A stretch of DNA of 64,000 nucleotides, taken from Bog-473 sp964457065 (GTDB lineage Bacteria > Actinomycetota > Acidimicrobiia > Acidimicrobiales > RAAP-2). The notes below the pieces were generated by a model. That model searched no databases, was not told the DNA's origin, and saw only the letters and a list, made by a program, of their open reading frames with translations. This document shows, piece by piece, positions 55,653 through 64,000 of the stretch (its first letter is position 1; each line of letters begins with the position of its first letter). The DNA lies in NCBI GenBank assembly GCA_964457065.1, contig CAYWDQ010000004.1:1-64000 (forward strand), read 5' to 3'. The translations under genes were made by a program, and so were the position numbers.

Positions 55653-56420
55653 GTGGACCCGCGCACACTGGCCCGCTCCGCGTTGGTGCGGGTACCCCGA
55701 CTCTTCGACCTGGTCAGCGGCCCGTCCCGCTTCCGGCTGGCCAGTGCGCTGGGGCGCGTGGTCGAGCCCGAGTTCCGGGCGCTGCCGGTCCTCACGGCGC
55801 GCCCTGATCCGCTGGTCCTCGACGTGGGAGCGAACGTGGGCCAGTCGATCTACGCCATCGCCACGGTGATGCCGAAGGCCCGGATCGTCTCCTTCGAGCC
55901 GAACCCGGCCCTGCACGACACCCTGCGCCGTGTGCTGGCACGGTTCCCGACCGCCCGTCTCGAGGCGGTCGGCCTGGGGGCGGCGCCGAGTGACGGGACG
56001 CTCTACACCCCGGTCTACAACGGCCACGTGTTCCCCGGGCTGAGCTCCTTCGACGAGGCGGCCGCGGCCGGGTGGCTCTCGCCCGCCACCATCTACGGCT
56101 TCGATCCCGCGCGCCTCGTCCTCGAGGAGTCGACCGCCGTCATCCGCACCCTCGACGAGTTCGACCTGGCTCCCGACGTGATCAAGATCGACGTGCAGGG
56201 GATGGAGCCTGCCGTGGTCAAGGGTGGTCTCGGCACCATCGCCGCGCACCGCCCGGCCATCATCGCCGAGACGGTGCGGCCCGACAGCGAGACGTTCGGT
56301 CTGCTCGAACCCCTGGGCTACCGCCTCATGGAATGGCAACACGGTTCCCTGGTGCCCGCCAACGGCTCCTGCGTGAACCAGATCCTGATTCCCGGTCCGC
56401 GTCCCGCCGCCGGGGGCTGA
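55653..56420 (+). CDS. FkbM family methyltransferase
   Basis: A 255-residue SAM methyltransferase. The SAM loop is LVLDVGANVGQSIYAIA (about 50-66), the acid after strand 2 is in SFEPNPALHD, and the FkbM signature IDVQGMEPAVVKGG is near 180. Members methylate hydroxyls of sugars or polyketides, but no glycan or polyketide cluster is near, so the substrate is open. It sits between pheT and the arg operon, an insertion relative to the usual actinobacterial order. Confidence 0.87.
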   Translation: MDPRTLARSALVRVPRLFDLVSGPSRFRLASALGRVVEPEFRALPVLTARPDPLVLDVGANVGQSIYAIATVMPKARIVSFEPNPALHDTLRRVLARFPTARLEAVGLGAAPSDGTLYTPVYNGHVFPGLSSFDEAAAAGWLSPATIYGFDPARLVLEESTAVIRTLDEFDLAPDVIKIDVQGMEPAVVKGGLGTIAAHRPAIIAETVRPDSETFGLLEPLGYRLMEWQHGSLVPANGSCVNQILIPGPRPAAGG

Positions 56421-56488
56421 TCGCCGCTCCCTGCCGCGTCGCGCCCACGCCGGCTGCTTCTTCGCCGCCGCCGTGGCATCGTGGCCGG

Positions 56489-57511
56489 GTGGAAGTGCGG
56501 CAGGTCGACCGGGGGGACGAAGCAGGCCTGGCCGCCTGGCACGGCGTGCTCAACGCGGTGGAACGAGACACGTGGCCGGACCGGACCGGCTTCAACCTGC
56601 GGGAGGTCCGGGCGTTCGCCAACCATAGAGGCCGCTACCGTCGTTTCGTCCACCTGGCGGCGGGGGAGGACGCGGGACCCGTGGTCGGGGTCGGGGTGAT
56701 GGACCTCCCGCTGCGCGACAACCTGCACAGTGCGGAAGTCACGGTGGGCGTGCACCCGGAGCACCGCCGGAGAGGAACTGGCCGGGCCATCGTGGAGCGT
56801 ATGGCGGAGCTGGCCGCCGCCGAGGGCCGGCGAACGCTCAATGCCTTGGTGGACGTCCCGGTTGCCGTGGTCGACTCCCACCCCGGAGCTCCGTTCGCCC
56901 GCAGCGTCGGGTTCGTTGCGACCCTGCCGGGCAACAGCCGCTCCTTGGCGGTCCCGCTCGAACCCGACAAGGAGCACGAACTGCGCCACATCGTCAGCAC
57001 CGCGCGCGGCGCGTCCGACTACCGGACCTTCACCTTCACGGCGCCCTGGCCCGAGGAATACCTCGAGGACCACTGCGACCTCGCGCGCCGCATGTCGACC
57101 GACGAGCCCGCGGGGGACGCCGAGCGCGAGCAGGAGGTGTGGGATGCGCAGCGCATCCGAGAGGGCGACGCGCTGCGCGAGGAGCGGGGCGTCTGGAAGC
57201 TCGCCGCCGTCGCCCAGCACCTCGGCTCCGGCCGGCTGGTGGCCTTCTCCGAGCTCCTGTTGTCACCTGACGCTCCCGCGGAGGCCTGGCAGATGGCCAC
57301 CATCGTGCATCCCGCGCACCGGGGCCACCGCCTGGGCCTTGCCGTGAAGCTGGCCAATGTCGACGCACTGGACGATGCCGCGCCCTCGGTGCGCCGCATC
57401 ATCACGGGCAACGCCGCAGTGAACGCACCGATGATCGCGGTGAACGACCTGATGGGCTTCGAGGTCGTCGGCGCCGGCTGGTTCTGGCAGAAGGAGCTGC
57501 GGCCCGGTTGA
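56489..57511 (+). CDS. tandem GNAT-family N-acetyltransferase
   Basis: A 340-residue protein of two GNAT domains. The first carries its acetyl-CoA loop in VGVHPEHRRRGTGRAIV (about residue 90), the second in IVHPAHRGHRLGLAVKLANVD (about 272). The middle part (150-210) is a linker with EEYLEDHCDLARRMSTDEP. This plan resembles MshD-like and other actinobacterial tandem acetyltransferases; the substrate is not clear. Start GTG 56489 has CATCGT close upstream, a poor leaderless match. Confidence 0.82.
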   Translation: MEVRQVDRGDEAGLAAWHGVLNAVERDTWPDRTGFNLREVRAFANHRGRYRRFVHLAAGEDAGPVVGVGVMDLPLRDNLHSAEVTVGVHPEHRRRGTGRAIVERMAELAAAEGRRTLNALVDVPVAVVDSHPGAPFARSVGFVATLPGNSRSLAVPLEPDKEHELRHIVSTARGASDYRTFTFTAPWPEEYLEDHCDLARRMSTDEPAGDAEREQEVWDAQRIREGDALREERGVWKLAAVAQHLGSGRLVAFSELLLSPDAPAEAWQMATIVHPAHRGHRLGLAVKLANVDALDDAAPSVRRIITGNAAVNAPMIAVNDLMGFEVVGAGWFWQKELRPG

Positions 57512-57542
57512 GGTGCCGCAGCGGGGACCGAGGACGTGTCTC

Positions 57543-57574
57543 GCATGATTATGCAGCATCATGTATACTGATGC
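57543..57574 (+). promoter_or_regulatory. argC promoter with ARG-box-like palindromes
   Basis: An AT-richer island with two adjacent inverted repeats: GCAT-N4-ATGC (57543-57554) and GCATC-N9-GATGC (57556-57574). The second covers a strong -10 hexamer, TATACT (57564-57569), exactly six bases before ATG 57576. Two neighbouring imperfect palindromes over the promoter is the layout of ArgR operators, and argR is in this operon. Confidence 0.65.
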
Positions 57575-57575
57575 G

Positions 57576-58595
57576 ATGAAGGCCGGGATCGTCGGGGCGT
57601 CGGGGTACACCGGGGCCGAGTTGTTGCGGCTGCTGGCCGCGCATCCCGCCTTCGAGGTGGCGGTGGCGACGGCGCACTCGCACGCGGGCGAGCCGGTGGG
57701 TGCGCACACCCCCTCTCTGGCCGCGGCCTACCCCGGACTGGTCTACGAGGAGAGCGACCCGGCCCTCCTGGACGGCCTCGACCTCGTCTTCTGCGCCCTG
57801 CCGCACGGGGAGTCGCAGCGGATCGTCCCCGGCCTGCTGGGGCGGGTCGGCCGGGTCGTCGACCTCGCCGCCGACTTCCGCCTGCATGATGCGTCGCTGT
57901 ACCCGCGCTGGTACGGCGAGGAGCACGCTGCGCCGGCGCTGCTGCCCGAGGCCGTGTACGGATTGCCCGAGCTGTTCCGGCCGGGTCTCGCCGGTGCCAC
58001 CCTCGTCGCCGCGGCCGGCTGCTACCCGACCGCGGCCGGGTTGGCCCTGGCCCCCCTGGTCCGCCGGGGGCTGGTGGAGGCGAGCGGGATCATCGTCGAC
58101 GCGGCGTCGGGCGTCTCGGGCGCGGGGCGCGGCCCCCAGGAGTCGCTGCACTTCGCGACGGTCGACGAGGACTTCGTGGCGTACGGACTGCTGACCCACC
58201 GCCACACCCCCGAGATGGAGCAGATCCTCGGTTGCGAGGTGCTCTTCACGCCGCATCTCGCCCCCATGGTGCGCGGCATCCTGGCGACCTGCTACGCCCG
58301 TCCGGCCGCGGGCCACGTCCCGTCGCAGGCCACCGTGATGGACGCGCTCCACGAGGCGTACGACGACGAGCCCTTCGTTGTGGTCACCGATGACCCCCCC
58401 GCCACCAAGTCGACGGCGGGCTCGAATGCGGCGCACGTCACGGCGCGCGTCGACGCGCGCACCGGCTGGGTGATTGCGCTCTGCGCGCTGGACAACCTCG
58501 TCAAAGGCGCGTCGGGCCAGGCGATCCAGTGTGCCAACGCCGCGGTGGGCCTGCCCGAGACGACCGGGCTGCCCGTCGCCGGGGTGTACCCGTGA
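57576..58595 (+). CDS. argC: N-acetyl-gamma-glutamyl-phosphate reductase
   Basis: A 339-residue NADPH enzyme, third step of arginine synthesis. The Rossmann start is AGIVGASGYTGAELLRLL, and the active-site Cys149 is in AAGCYPTAAGLAL. LTHRHTPEMEQ and VKGASGQAIQCAN are family segments. ATG 57576 coincides with the predicted transcription start, so the operon is probably leaderless. The stop overlaps argJ. Confidence 0.96.
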   Translation: MKAGIVGASGYTGAELLRLLAAHPAFEVAVATAHSHAGEPVGAHTPSLAAAYPGLVYEESDPALLDGLDLVFCALPHGESQRIVPGLLGRVGRVVDLAADFRLHDASLYPRWYGEEHAAPALLPEAVYGLPELFRPGLAGATLVAAAGCYPTAAGLALAPLVRRGLVEASGIIVDAASGVSGAGRGPQESLHFATVDEDFVAYGLLTHRHTPEMEQILGCEVLFTPHLAPMVRGILATCYARPAAGHVPSQATVMDALHEAYDDEPFVVVTDDPPATKSTAGSNAAHVTARVDARTGWVIALCALDNLVKGASGQAIQCANAAVGLPETTGLPVAGVYP

Positions 58596-59761
58596 GCGTG
58601 ACCGCGCCGCGGGGCTTCGTGGCGACCGGGGGCTCGGCCGGGATCAAGGCCGGCAAGGTGCCCGATGTGGCGGTGGTCGCCACCGCCGACGGACGTGCCG
58701 TGCCGGCGGCCGGGGTGTTCACCTCCAACCTCGCCGCGGCGGCGCCGGTCCAGGTGAGCCGGGCCCACCTGGCCGCCACCGGGGGCGCGGCCGCGGGCGT
58801 GATCCTCACCTCGGGCAATGCGAACGCGGCCACGGGCGAGGCCGGGCGGAGCGCGGCGGAGCGGCTCTGTGTCGCGGTCGCGGGCGAGATCGGGTCCACC
58901 GCCGAGGAGATCCTGGTGTGCCAGACAGGTCTCATCGGCATCCCGTTCCCCGTCGACCACGTGCTCCCGCAGCTCGAGCCGATCGTCATGGCCCGTGGTG
59001 GTACCGAGCGTGATGCCGCACACGCGGCCCGCGCCATCATGACGACCGACACCGTGCCGAAAGAGGTCGTGGTGGCCGGTGACGGCTTCACCGTGGGCGG
59101 CATGGCCAAGGGCGCCGCGATGCTGGCCCCGAACATGGCCACGATGCTGGCGCTGTGCACCACGGATGCCGCCGTCGATTCCGCCACGCTGCACACGGCG
59201 CTCGCCGAGGCGGTCGCGTCATCGTTCAACGCCATGACCGTCGACGGGTGCACCTCGACCAACGACACCGTGCTCGTGCTGGCGAGCGGCCTGGGGTCGA
59301 GCCCGACGGCGGATGCACTCACCGGGGCCCTCACCGACGCCTGCCAGTCGCTCGCTGAGCAGATGGCGGACGACGCGGAGGGCGCGACCAAGGTGTCCCA
59401 CGTGCACGTCCGTGGTGCGCAGAGCGACGATGCCGCCCACCGGGCGGCGCGCAAGGTCGCGGGCTCCATGCTCGTCCAGTGCTCCCTCTTCGGAGAGGAC
59501 CCCTACTGGGGCCGCGTCGTGTCCGAGCTCGGTTCGGCCGGGGCCCCCTTCGACATCGACCGCGTCACCGTGGCCTACGGCGGCACCGTGGTGTGTGCCG
59601 CCGGCGTGGCCGTGCCGCACGACGAGGCGGCGGTGGCCGCCCACATGGCGGCCCGCCACATCGTGCTCGAGTGCGACCTCGGCCTGGGGTCGGGTGAGGC
59701 GGTGGTCCTGGGGACGGACCTGAGCTACGGCTACATCGACGAGAACAGGACAACGTCGTGA
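58592..59761 (+). CDS. argJ: glutamate N-acetyltransferase (ornithine acetyltransferase)
   Basis: A 389-residue self-cleaving enzyme that recycles the acetyl group from N-acetylornithine to glutamate. Cleavage precedes the nucleophile Thr184 in AMLAPNMATMLA. VTAPRGFVATGGSAGIK opens the chain, and the C-terminal part shows GEDPYWGRV. Presence of argJ implies the cyclic arginine pathway. Start GTG overlaps argC. Confidence 0.96.
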   Translation: MSVTAPRGFVATGGSAGIKAGKVPDVAVVATADGRAVPAAGVFTSNLAAAAPVQVSRAHLAATGGAAAGVILTSGNANAATGEAGRSAAERLCVAVAGEIGSTAEEILVCQTGLIGIPFPVDHVLPQLEPIVMARGGTERDAAHAARAIMTTDTVPKEVVVAGDGFTVGGMAKGAAMLAPNMATMLALCTTDAAVDSATLHTALAEAVASSFNAMTVDGCTSTNDTVLVLASGLGSSPTADALTGALTDACQSLAEQMADDAEGATKVSHVHVRGAQSDDAAHRAARKVAGSMLVQCSLFGEDPYWGRVVSELGSAGAPFDIDRVTVAYGGTVVCAAGVAVPHDEAAVAAHMAARHIVLECDLGLGSGEAVVLGTDLSYGYIDENRTTS

Positions 59762-60693
59762 CGGCGCAGGGTGCGGTCCCCATCCCGCCCAGGGTCACCC
59801 GGGCGCAGAGGGCCGCCGCGGCGGAGACCGCCTCGATGCTCGTCGAGGCACTGCCCTACATCCGGCGATTCTGGGGGAAGGTCGTCGTCGTCAAGTACGG
59901 CGGCAACGCCCTGCACGCGTCGAGCGGCAACGGTGACACCGCCGCGGGCGAGGACGCCGCCCTCGCCTCCTTCGCCGAGGACGTCGTGCTGATGAGGGCG
60001 GTGGGCATCCTGCCCGTCGTGGTGCACGGGGGCGGCCCACAGATCGGCGAGATGATGGCGCGGCTGGGCAAGGAGACCGAGTTCCGCAACGGGCTGCGCG
60101 TCACCGACGCCGACACGCTGGACATCGCTCGCATGGTCCTGGTCGGCAAGGTGAACCGCGACATCGTGTCCGCCATCAACGTGCACGGGCCGCTCGCGGT
60201 GGGCATGTCGGGCGAGGACGCCAACCTCATCACGGCCGAACCCGGCCACGTCGACCTCGGCTTCGTCGGCAACGTGTCGGTCGTCGACCCCACCATGCTC
60301 CAGCGGCTGGTCGCCGAGGGGATCATCCCCGTGGTGGCGACCATCGCCTCAGACGAGAAGGGGCAGGCGTACAACATCAACGCCGACACGGTCGCCGGAG
60401 CGCTGGCGGAGGCCCTGCAGGCCGAGAAGCTGATCTTCCTGACGGACATCGAGGGCTTGCGGGTCGTGGCGGACGACCCCACGACGGTCATCCACAAGGC
60501 CTCCCTGGAGGTCATCGACGAGATCATCCGGAGCGGGGGGGCCCAGGGCGGCATGATGCCGAAGGTCGAGGCCTGCGCCCGCGCGGTGCGCGCCGGTGTC
60601 CATCGGGCGCACATCCTCGACGGACGGGTGCCCCACGCCCTCCTCCTCGAGCTGTTCACCGACTCGGGCGTCGGGACGATGGTGCTGCCATGA
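59758..60693 (+). CDS. argB: N-acetylglutamate kinase
   Basis: A 311-residue amino acid kinase. KYGGNAL (phosphate binding) is near residue 46, VVVHGGGPQIGEMM and FRNGLRVTD bind acetylglutamate, and INADTVAGALAEAL and GGMMPKVEACARAV complete the ATP site. The N-terminal helix (RAAAAETASMLVEALPYI) is typical of the arginine-inhibited hexameric form, so feedback inhibition is likely. GTG overlaps argJ. Confidence 0.96.
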   Translation: MTAQGAVPIPPRVTRAQRAAAAETASMLVEALPYIRRFWGKVVVVKYGGNALHASSGNGDTAAGEDAALASFAEDVVLMRAVGILPVVVHGGGPQIGEMMARLGKETEFRNGLRVTDADTLDIARMVLVGKVNRDIVSAINVHGPLAVGMSGEDANLITAEPGHVDLGFVGNVSVVDPTMLQRLVAEGIIPVVATIASDEKGQAYNINADTVAGALAEALQAEKLIFLTDIEGLRVVADDPTTVIHKASLEVIDEIIRSGGAQGGMMPKVEACARAVRAGVHRAHILDGRVPHALLLELFTDSGVGTMVLP

Positions 60694-61895
60694 CGGGTCC
60701 GGCACCGGCTCCGGAGCGCGACGCCCTGATGCGCACCTACGCGGACCCGCCGGCCACGTTCGTGCGCGGCGAGGGCACCGTCCTCTTCGACGCTGACGGC
60801 AAGGAGTACCTCGACTTCATCACGGGACTGGCGGTCGTCTCGCTCGGTCACGCCCACCCGGTCGTGGCCGACGCCGTGGCCGAGCAGGCGCGGACCCTGT
60901 GCCACGTCTCGAACCTGTACGGGAACACCTTGGCGCCCGAGGTGGCACGCACCATCGACCGGCTGGTCAACGGGGGCACGGGCCGGGCCGGCGGACAGGT
61001 CTTCTTCGCCAACTCGGGAGCGGAGGCCAACGAGTGCGCGCTGAAGCTGGCCCGGCGCTGGGCGGACGGGAGCCGCCACGTGGTGATCAGCGCCGACAAC
61101 TCGTTCCACGGCCGGACGCTGGCCACGCTGACCGCGACGGGCCAACCCGAGAAGCAGGCGCCGTTCCGCCCGCTGCCCGAGGGGTTCGTGCACGTGCCCT
61201 ACGACGACGTGGCGGCCCTCGACGAGGCGCTGGACCCCGAGACCGTGGCCGCCGTCCTGCTCGAGCCGCTCCAGGGCGAGGGCGGGGTGATGGTGCCGAG
61301 CTCGGACTACCTGGGCGCGGTGCGGTCGCTGTGCACGGAACGCAACGCGCTCCTCATGCTCGACGAGGTCCAGACGGGTCTCGGCCGCACCGGCCACTGG
61401 TTCGCCTTCCAGGCGCAGGGCCTCGAGCCGGACGTGGTGACGATGGCGAAGGCGCTCGGCAACGGCATGCCGGTGGGCGCCTGCTGGGCGCGGGCCGAGG
61501 TGGCGGCCGCGTTCGGCCCCGGCGACCACGGGTCGACCTTCGGGGGGCAGCCGCTCGCACTCGCCGCGGTCAAGGCGACACTGGCCGTCATGGAATCCGA
61601 GGACGTCTGCCGGCGGGCCCGCGAGGCGGGGGCGCGCCTGGCCGGCGGGCTCGGACGGTTGCCGGGCGTGGTATCGGTGCGCGGCGCCGGCCTGCTGCTG
61701 GCCGCGCAGCTCGAGGCCCCGGTGGCCAGGGAGGTCTCGGCGCTGGCGCTCCAGCGGGGCCTGCTCGTCAACCCCGTGCGTCCCGACGCAATTCGGGTCG
61801 CCCCGCCCCTGCTCGTCAGCGACGAACAGCTCGACGCCGCCCTGCGGGTCCTCGGCGACGCTCTCGCCCTCGTGTCCTCGGGCAACGCCGAGTAG
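60690..61895 (+). CDS. argD: acetylornithine aminotransferase
   Basis: A 401-residue class III PLP aminotransferase. The cofactor lysine is Lys254 in VTMAKALGNGMPVGA, preceded by MLDEVQTGLGRTG. SGAEANECALKLARRW and FHGRTLATLTATG bind PLP and substrate. The start overlaps the argB stop (ATGA). Confidence 0.95.
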   Translation: MTGPAPAPERDALMRTYADPPATFVRGEGTVLFDADGKEYLDFITGLAVVSLGHAHPVVADAVAEQARTLCHVSNLYGNTLAPEVARTIDRLVNGGTGRAGGQVFFANSGAEANECALKLARRWADGSRHVVISADNSFHGRTLATLTATGQPEKQAPFRPLPEGFVHVPYDDVAALDEALDPETVAAVLLEPLQGEGGVMVPSSDYLGAVRSLCTERNALLMLDEVQTGLGRTGHWFAFQAQGLEPDVVTMAKALGNGMPVGACWARAEVAAAFGPGDHGSTFGGQPLALAAVKATLAVMESEDVCRRAREAGARLAGGLGRLPGVVSVRGAGLLLAAQLEAPVAREVSALALQRGLLVNPVRPDAIRVAPPLLVSDEQLDAALRVLGDALALVSSGNAE

Positions 61896-61911
61896 GAGGC
61901 GCACCGGACCG

Positions 61912-62838
61912 ATGCCCGATCTCTTCGACGTCGACGACCTGCACCCGGCCGCGTGGGAGCGGGTGCTCGAGCTCGCGCTCGACCATCCGCCGCAGAAGCG
62001 GCTGGCGGGGCAGGGCGTCGCGCTCCTCTTCGAGAAGCCGTCGGCGCGCACGCGGAGCTCCACCGAGATGGCGGTGGTGGACCTCGGAGGCCATCCGGTC
62101 TACATCCAGGGGGCCGAGGTGGGCCTCGACGTGCGTGAGACGGCCGAGGACGTGGCCCGCACCCTCGCGTGCTACCACCGCGTGCTGTGCGCCCGCGTCT
62201 TCGATCATCGCGTACTCCTGCGCATGGCGGCGGCGCTCAGCCGGAGCGGGTTCGACGTCCCCATCGTGAACCTCCTCTCCGACACCTCCCACCCATGCCA
62301 GGCGGTGGCGGACGTGGTCACCATGCGGGAGGCGCTGGGACCTCTGGACGGTCGCGCCCTCGCCTACGTCGGGGACGCCAACAACATGGCCCGTTCCCTC
62401 GCCAAGGCGGGCCTGCTCGAGGGGATGGAGGTGCGTATCGCCTCCCCGGCCCGTTACGCGTTCACCCCTGAGGAGCTCGCCGGTCTCCAGGCCTTCGCCG
62501 ACCACGTCGCTCGCGGCGGCACCGTGCAGCTGTCGGACGACCCCCACCAGGCGGCCAAGGGCGCATCGGTGCTCTACACCGACGTGTGGACGAGCATGGG
62601 ACAGGAGGAGGAGCGAGCGCTCCGCCTGGCGGCCTTCGAGGGCTTCACCGTCGACGAGGAGCTGGTCGACCTGGCCGCCTCCGATGCCATCGTGCTGCAT
62701 TGCCTGCCCGCCCACCGGGGGGAGGAGATCACCGACTCCGTCCTCGAGGGTCCGCGCTCGCGGGTGTGGCGGCAGGCGGCGCACCGTCGGACCGCCATGC
62801 GAGGCATCCTGGCCTGGGCCACGGAGGGCGGGCCGTGA
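61912..62838 (+). CDS. argF: ornithine carbamoyltransferase
   Basis: A 308-residue enzyme making citrulline from ornithine and carbamoyl phosphate, the latter from carAB in this window. The carbamoyl phosphate loop reads SARTRSSTEM, with Ala where the family mostly has Thr. DTSHPCQAVAD and LHCLPAHRGEE (ornithine site) are intact. ATG 61912 is 16 bases after argD. Confidence 0.95.
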   Translation: MPDLFDVDDLHPAAWERVLELALDHPPQKRLAGQGVALLFEKPSARTRSSTEMAVVDLGGHPVYIQGAEVGLDVRETAEDVARTLACYHRVLCARVFDHRVLLRMAAALSRSGFDVPIVNLLSDTSHPCQAVADVVTMREALGPLDGRALAYVGDANNMARSLAKAGLLEGMEVRIASPARYAFTPEELAGLQAFADHVARGGTVQLSDDPHQAAKGASVLYTDVWTSMGQEEERALRLAAFEGFTVDEELVDLAASDAIVLHCLPAHRGEEITDSVLEGPRSRVWRQAAHRRTAMRGILAWATEGGP

Positions 62839-63362
62839 GCGGCCACGCATCCGGCCGCCTGACCAAGAACCAGCGCCAGCACCGGATCACGAAGCTGCTG
62901 GAGTCCCAGCCCGTCACCAGCCAGGCGCAGCTGGTCGCGCTGCTCGGTGACCAGGGGATCGAGGCCACCCAGACGACGGTCTCGCGCGACCTCGACGACC
63001 TGGGGGCGGTCAAGGTCCGACTGCCCGGCGGCGACACCGCCTACGCGCTGCCCGAGCTCCCGGTGCACCAGATCGCGCCCGAGGACCACCTTCGCCGCGT
63101 GCTCGGCGAGTGGGTCGTCGAGGTGGCGCACTCGGGCAACCTGGTGGTGCTGCGCACGCCGCCGGGGTCGGCCCACGTCGTCGGGTCGGCCCTCGACCGC
63201 AGCGGGCTCGAGGGAGTGGTCGGTACCGTGGCCGGGGACGACACGGTGCTCGTCGTGGTCGACGAGCAGGTAGGCGGCGGCACCATGGCGGACCACTTGC
63301 GCGACGTGGCAGGCATTGCCGCCGCGCACAAGATCGCGTTGAACGGAAAGGAAGAGGACTGA
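62835..63362 (+). CDS. argR: arginine repressor
   Basis: A 175-residue regulator. The N-terminal winged helix (RITKLLESQPVTSQAQLVALLGDQGIEATQTTVSRDLDDLGAVKVR) binds ARG boxes; the strand pair is described here only by position, about residues 15-62. The C-terminal domain (VVGTVAGDDTVLVVVDEQVGG) forms the arginine-binding hexamer. GTG overlaps the argF stop. It likely represses its own operon at the argC palindromes. Confidence 0.95.
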   Translation: MSGHASGRLTKNQRQHRITKLLESQPVTSQAQLVALLGDQGIEATQTTVSRDLDDLGAVKVRLPGGDTAYALPELPVHQIAPEDHLRRVLGEWVVEVAHSGNLVVLRTPPGSAHVVGSALDRSGLEGVVGTVAGDDTVLVVVDEQVGGGTMADHLRDVAGIAAAHKIALNGKEED

Positions 63363-63364
63363 AA

Positions 63365-64000
63365 ATGGCTGAACGGGTTGTACTGGCCTACAGCGGGGGG
63401 CTCGACACGTCGGTGGCGGTGCGCTGGCTCATCGAGAGCGAGGGCGTCGAGGTCATCGCGGTGGCGGTCAACGTCGGGCAGGCGTCCGATCGCGGCGGCG
63501 AGGACTGGGACGCCATCCGCGCCCGGGCGCTGGCGGCCGGGGCGGTCGAGGCGGTGGTGATCGACGCCCGTCACGAGATGGCGGAGCAGTTCTGCATGCC
63601 GGCCTTGCAGGCCAACGCCCGCTACGAGGGCAAGTACCCGCTCGTGTCCGCACTGTCGCGCCCGGTGATCGTGCGCCACCTCGTGGCCGAGGCGCGCCGC
63701 CACGGGGCGACCGCCGTGGCCCACGGCTGCACGGGCAAGGGGAACGACCAGGTGCGTTTCGAGGTGGGCGTGCGGGCCCTCGCTCCCGACCTCGGCATCT
63801 TCGCCCCCGCCCGTGTGTGGGGGCTCTCCCGCGAGGAGTGCGTGGAGCTGGCGGCCAAGTGGGAGATCCCCGTTACGGTCACCAAGGAGAAGCTCTACTC
63901 CATCGACGACAATCTGTGGGGCAAGGCGATCGAGTGCGGTGCCATCGAGGATCCGTGGGCCCCGGCGCCCGACGATGTCTACACGCTCACCCGGGTCACC
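63365..64000 (+). CDS. argG: argininosuccinate synthase, N-terminal part
   Basis: The first 212 residues of a roughly 400-residue enzyme; the gene leaves the window. The ATP pyrophosphatase loop is VVLAYSGGLDTSVAVRWL at the start, and AHGCTGKGNDQVRFEVG binds citrulline. The ribosome binding site is the purine run GGAAAGGAAGAGG. It is two bases after argR. Confidence 0.96.
   Translation, partial: MAERVVLAYSGGLDTSVAVRWLIESEGVEVIAVAVNVGQASDRGGEDWDAIRARALAAGAVEAVVIDARHEMAEQFCMPALQANARYEGKYPLVSALSRPVIVRHLVAEARRHGATAVAHGCTGKGNDQVRFEVGVRALAPDLGIFAPARVWGLSREECVELAAKWEIPVTVTKEKLYSIDDNLWGKAIECGAIEDPWAPAPDDVYTLTRVT

Noticed and set aside
55653..57511. FkbM methyltransferase and tandem GNAT as a natural-product cluster
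   Set aside because: No synthase, glycosyltransferase or transporter accompanies them; they are flanked directly by pheT and argC.

Overview
The window is chromosomal DNA from a high-GC actinobacterium. The evidence is gene content and order: an actinobacterial integration host factor (mihF) just before gmk-rpoZ-coaBC-metK-priA; aroC-K-B-Q-peptidase-efp-nusB followed by a PyrR-controlled pyr operon; infC-rpmI-rplT-trmH-pheST followed by the arg operon; a 13E12-type DUF222/HNH gene; an ECF41 sigma factor; and GTG starts with four-base ATGA/GTGA overlaps. This order is the one known from mycobacteria and streptomycetes. A member of a deep lineage such as Acidimicrobiia is plausible but is an inference. 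Almost the whole window is core metabolism. I see no prophage, integron, CRISPR array, rRNA or tRNA.

Layout. 1-3665: end of a DUF255 thioredoxin-like protein, a short-chain dehydrogenase, and a carboxymuconolactone decarboxylase-like/ECF41 sigma pair with a textbook ECF41 promoter. 3667-9206: menaquinone genes menE, menB-menA, menH and menD on alternating strands. 9175-11928: DUF222/HNH protein and a carotenoid oxygenase with a glycine-rich insert. 11997-14617: tyrS, a lipoprotein, a flavin reductase and a small conserved gene. 14618-16627: a decayed stretch with two probable pseudogenes, a small zinc protein and a cysteine-rich protein. 16628-22808: nfuA, shikimate pathway, peptidase, efp, nusB. 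22840-32106: pyrR-B-C-carAB-pyrD-pyrF, de novo UMP synthesis behind a PyrR-binding hairpin. 32145-40891: mihF, gmk, rpoZ, coaBC, metK, priA, def, fmt, a methyltransferase, rpe. 40922-42741: a FAD oxidoreductase/phosphonatase-like pair. 42752-45615: ribD-ribBA-ribH behind an almost consensus sigma-70 promoter. 45741-49497: alpha/beta hydrolase, small membrane protein, thioesterase, hisG, cold-shock-like protein, DUF1844 protein. 49503-55607: infC-rpmI-rplT-trmH-pheS-pheT. 55612-57511: FkbM methyltransferase and tandem GNAT. 57543-64000: argC-J-B-D-F-R-G, with argG running off the end.

Three non-coding themes stand out. First, many genes lack a Shine-Dalgarno sequence and instead carry a TANNNT hexamer exactly 6-8 bases before the start codon. 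This is the signature of leaderless transcription; I count thirteen such genes, some paired back to back on shared, overlapping -10 elements. Second, two short leaderless upstream ORFs end against the start or ribosome binding site of the next gene. Third, control elements can be read directly: the ECF41 promoter, a PyrR-binding hairpin, ARG-box-like palindromes over the argC promoter with ArgR encoded downstream in the same operon, an ATC start on infC, and a probable CTG start on trmH.
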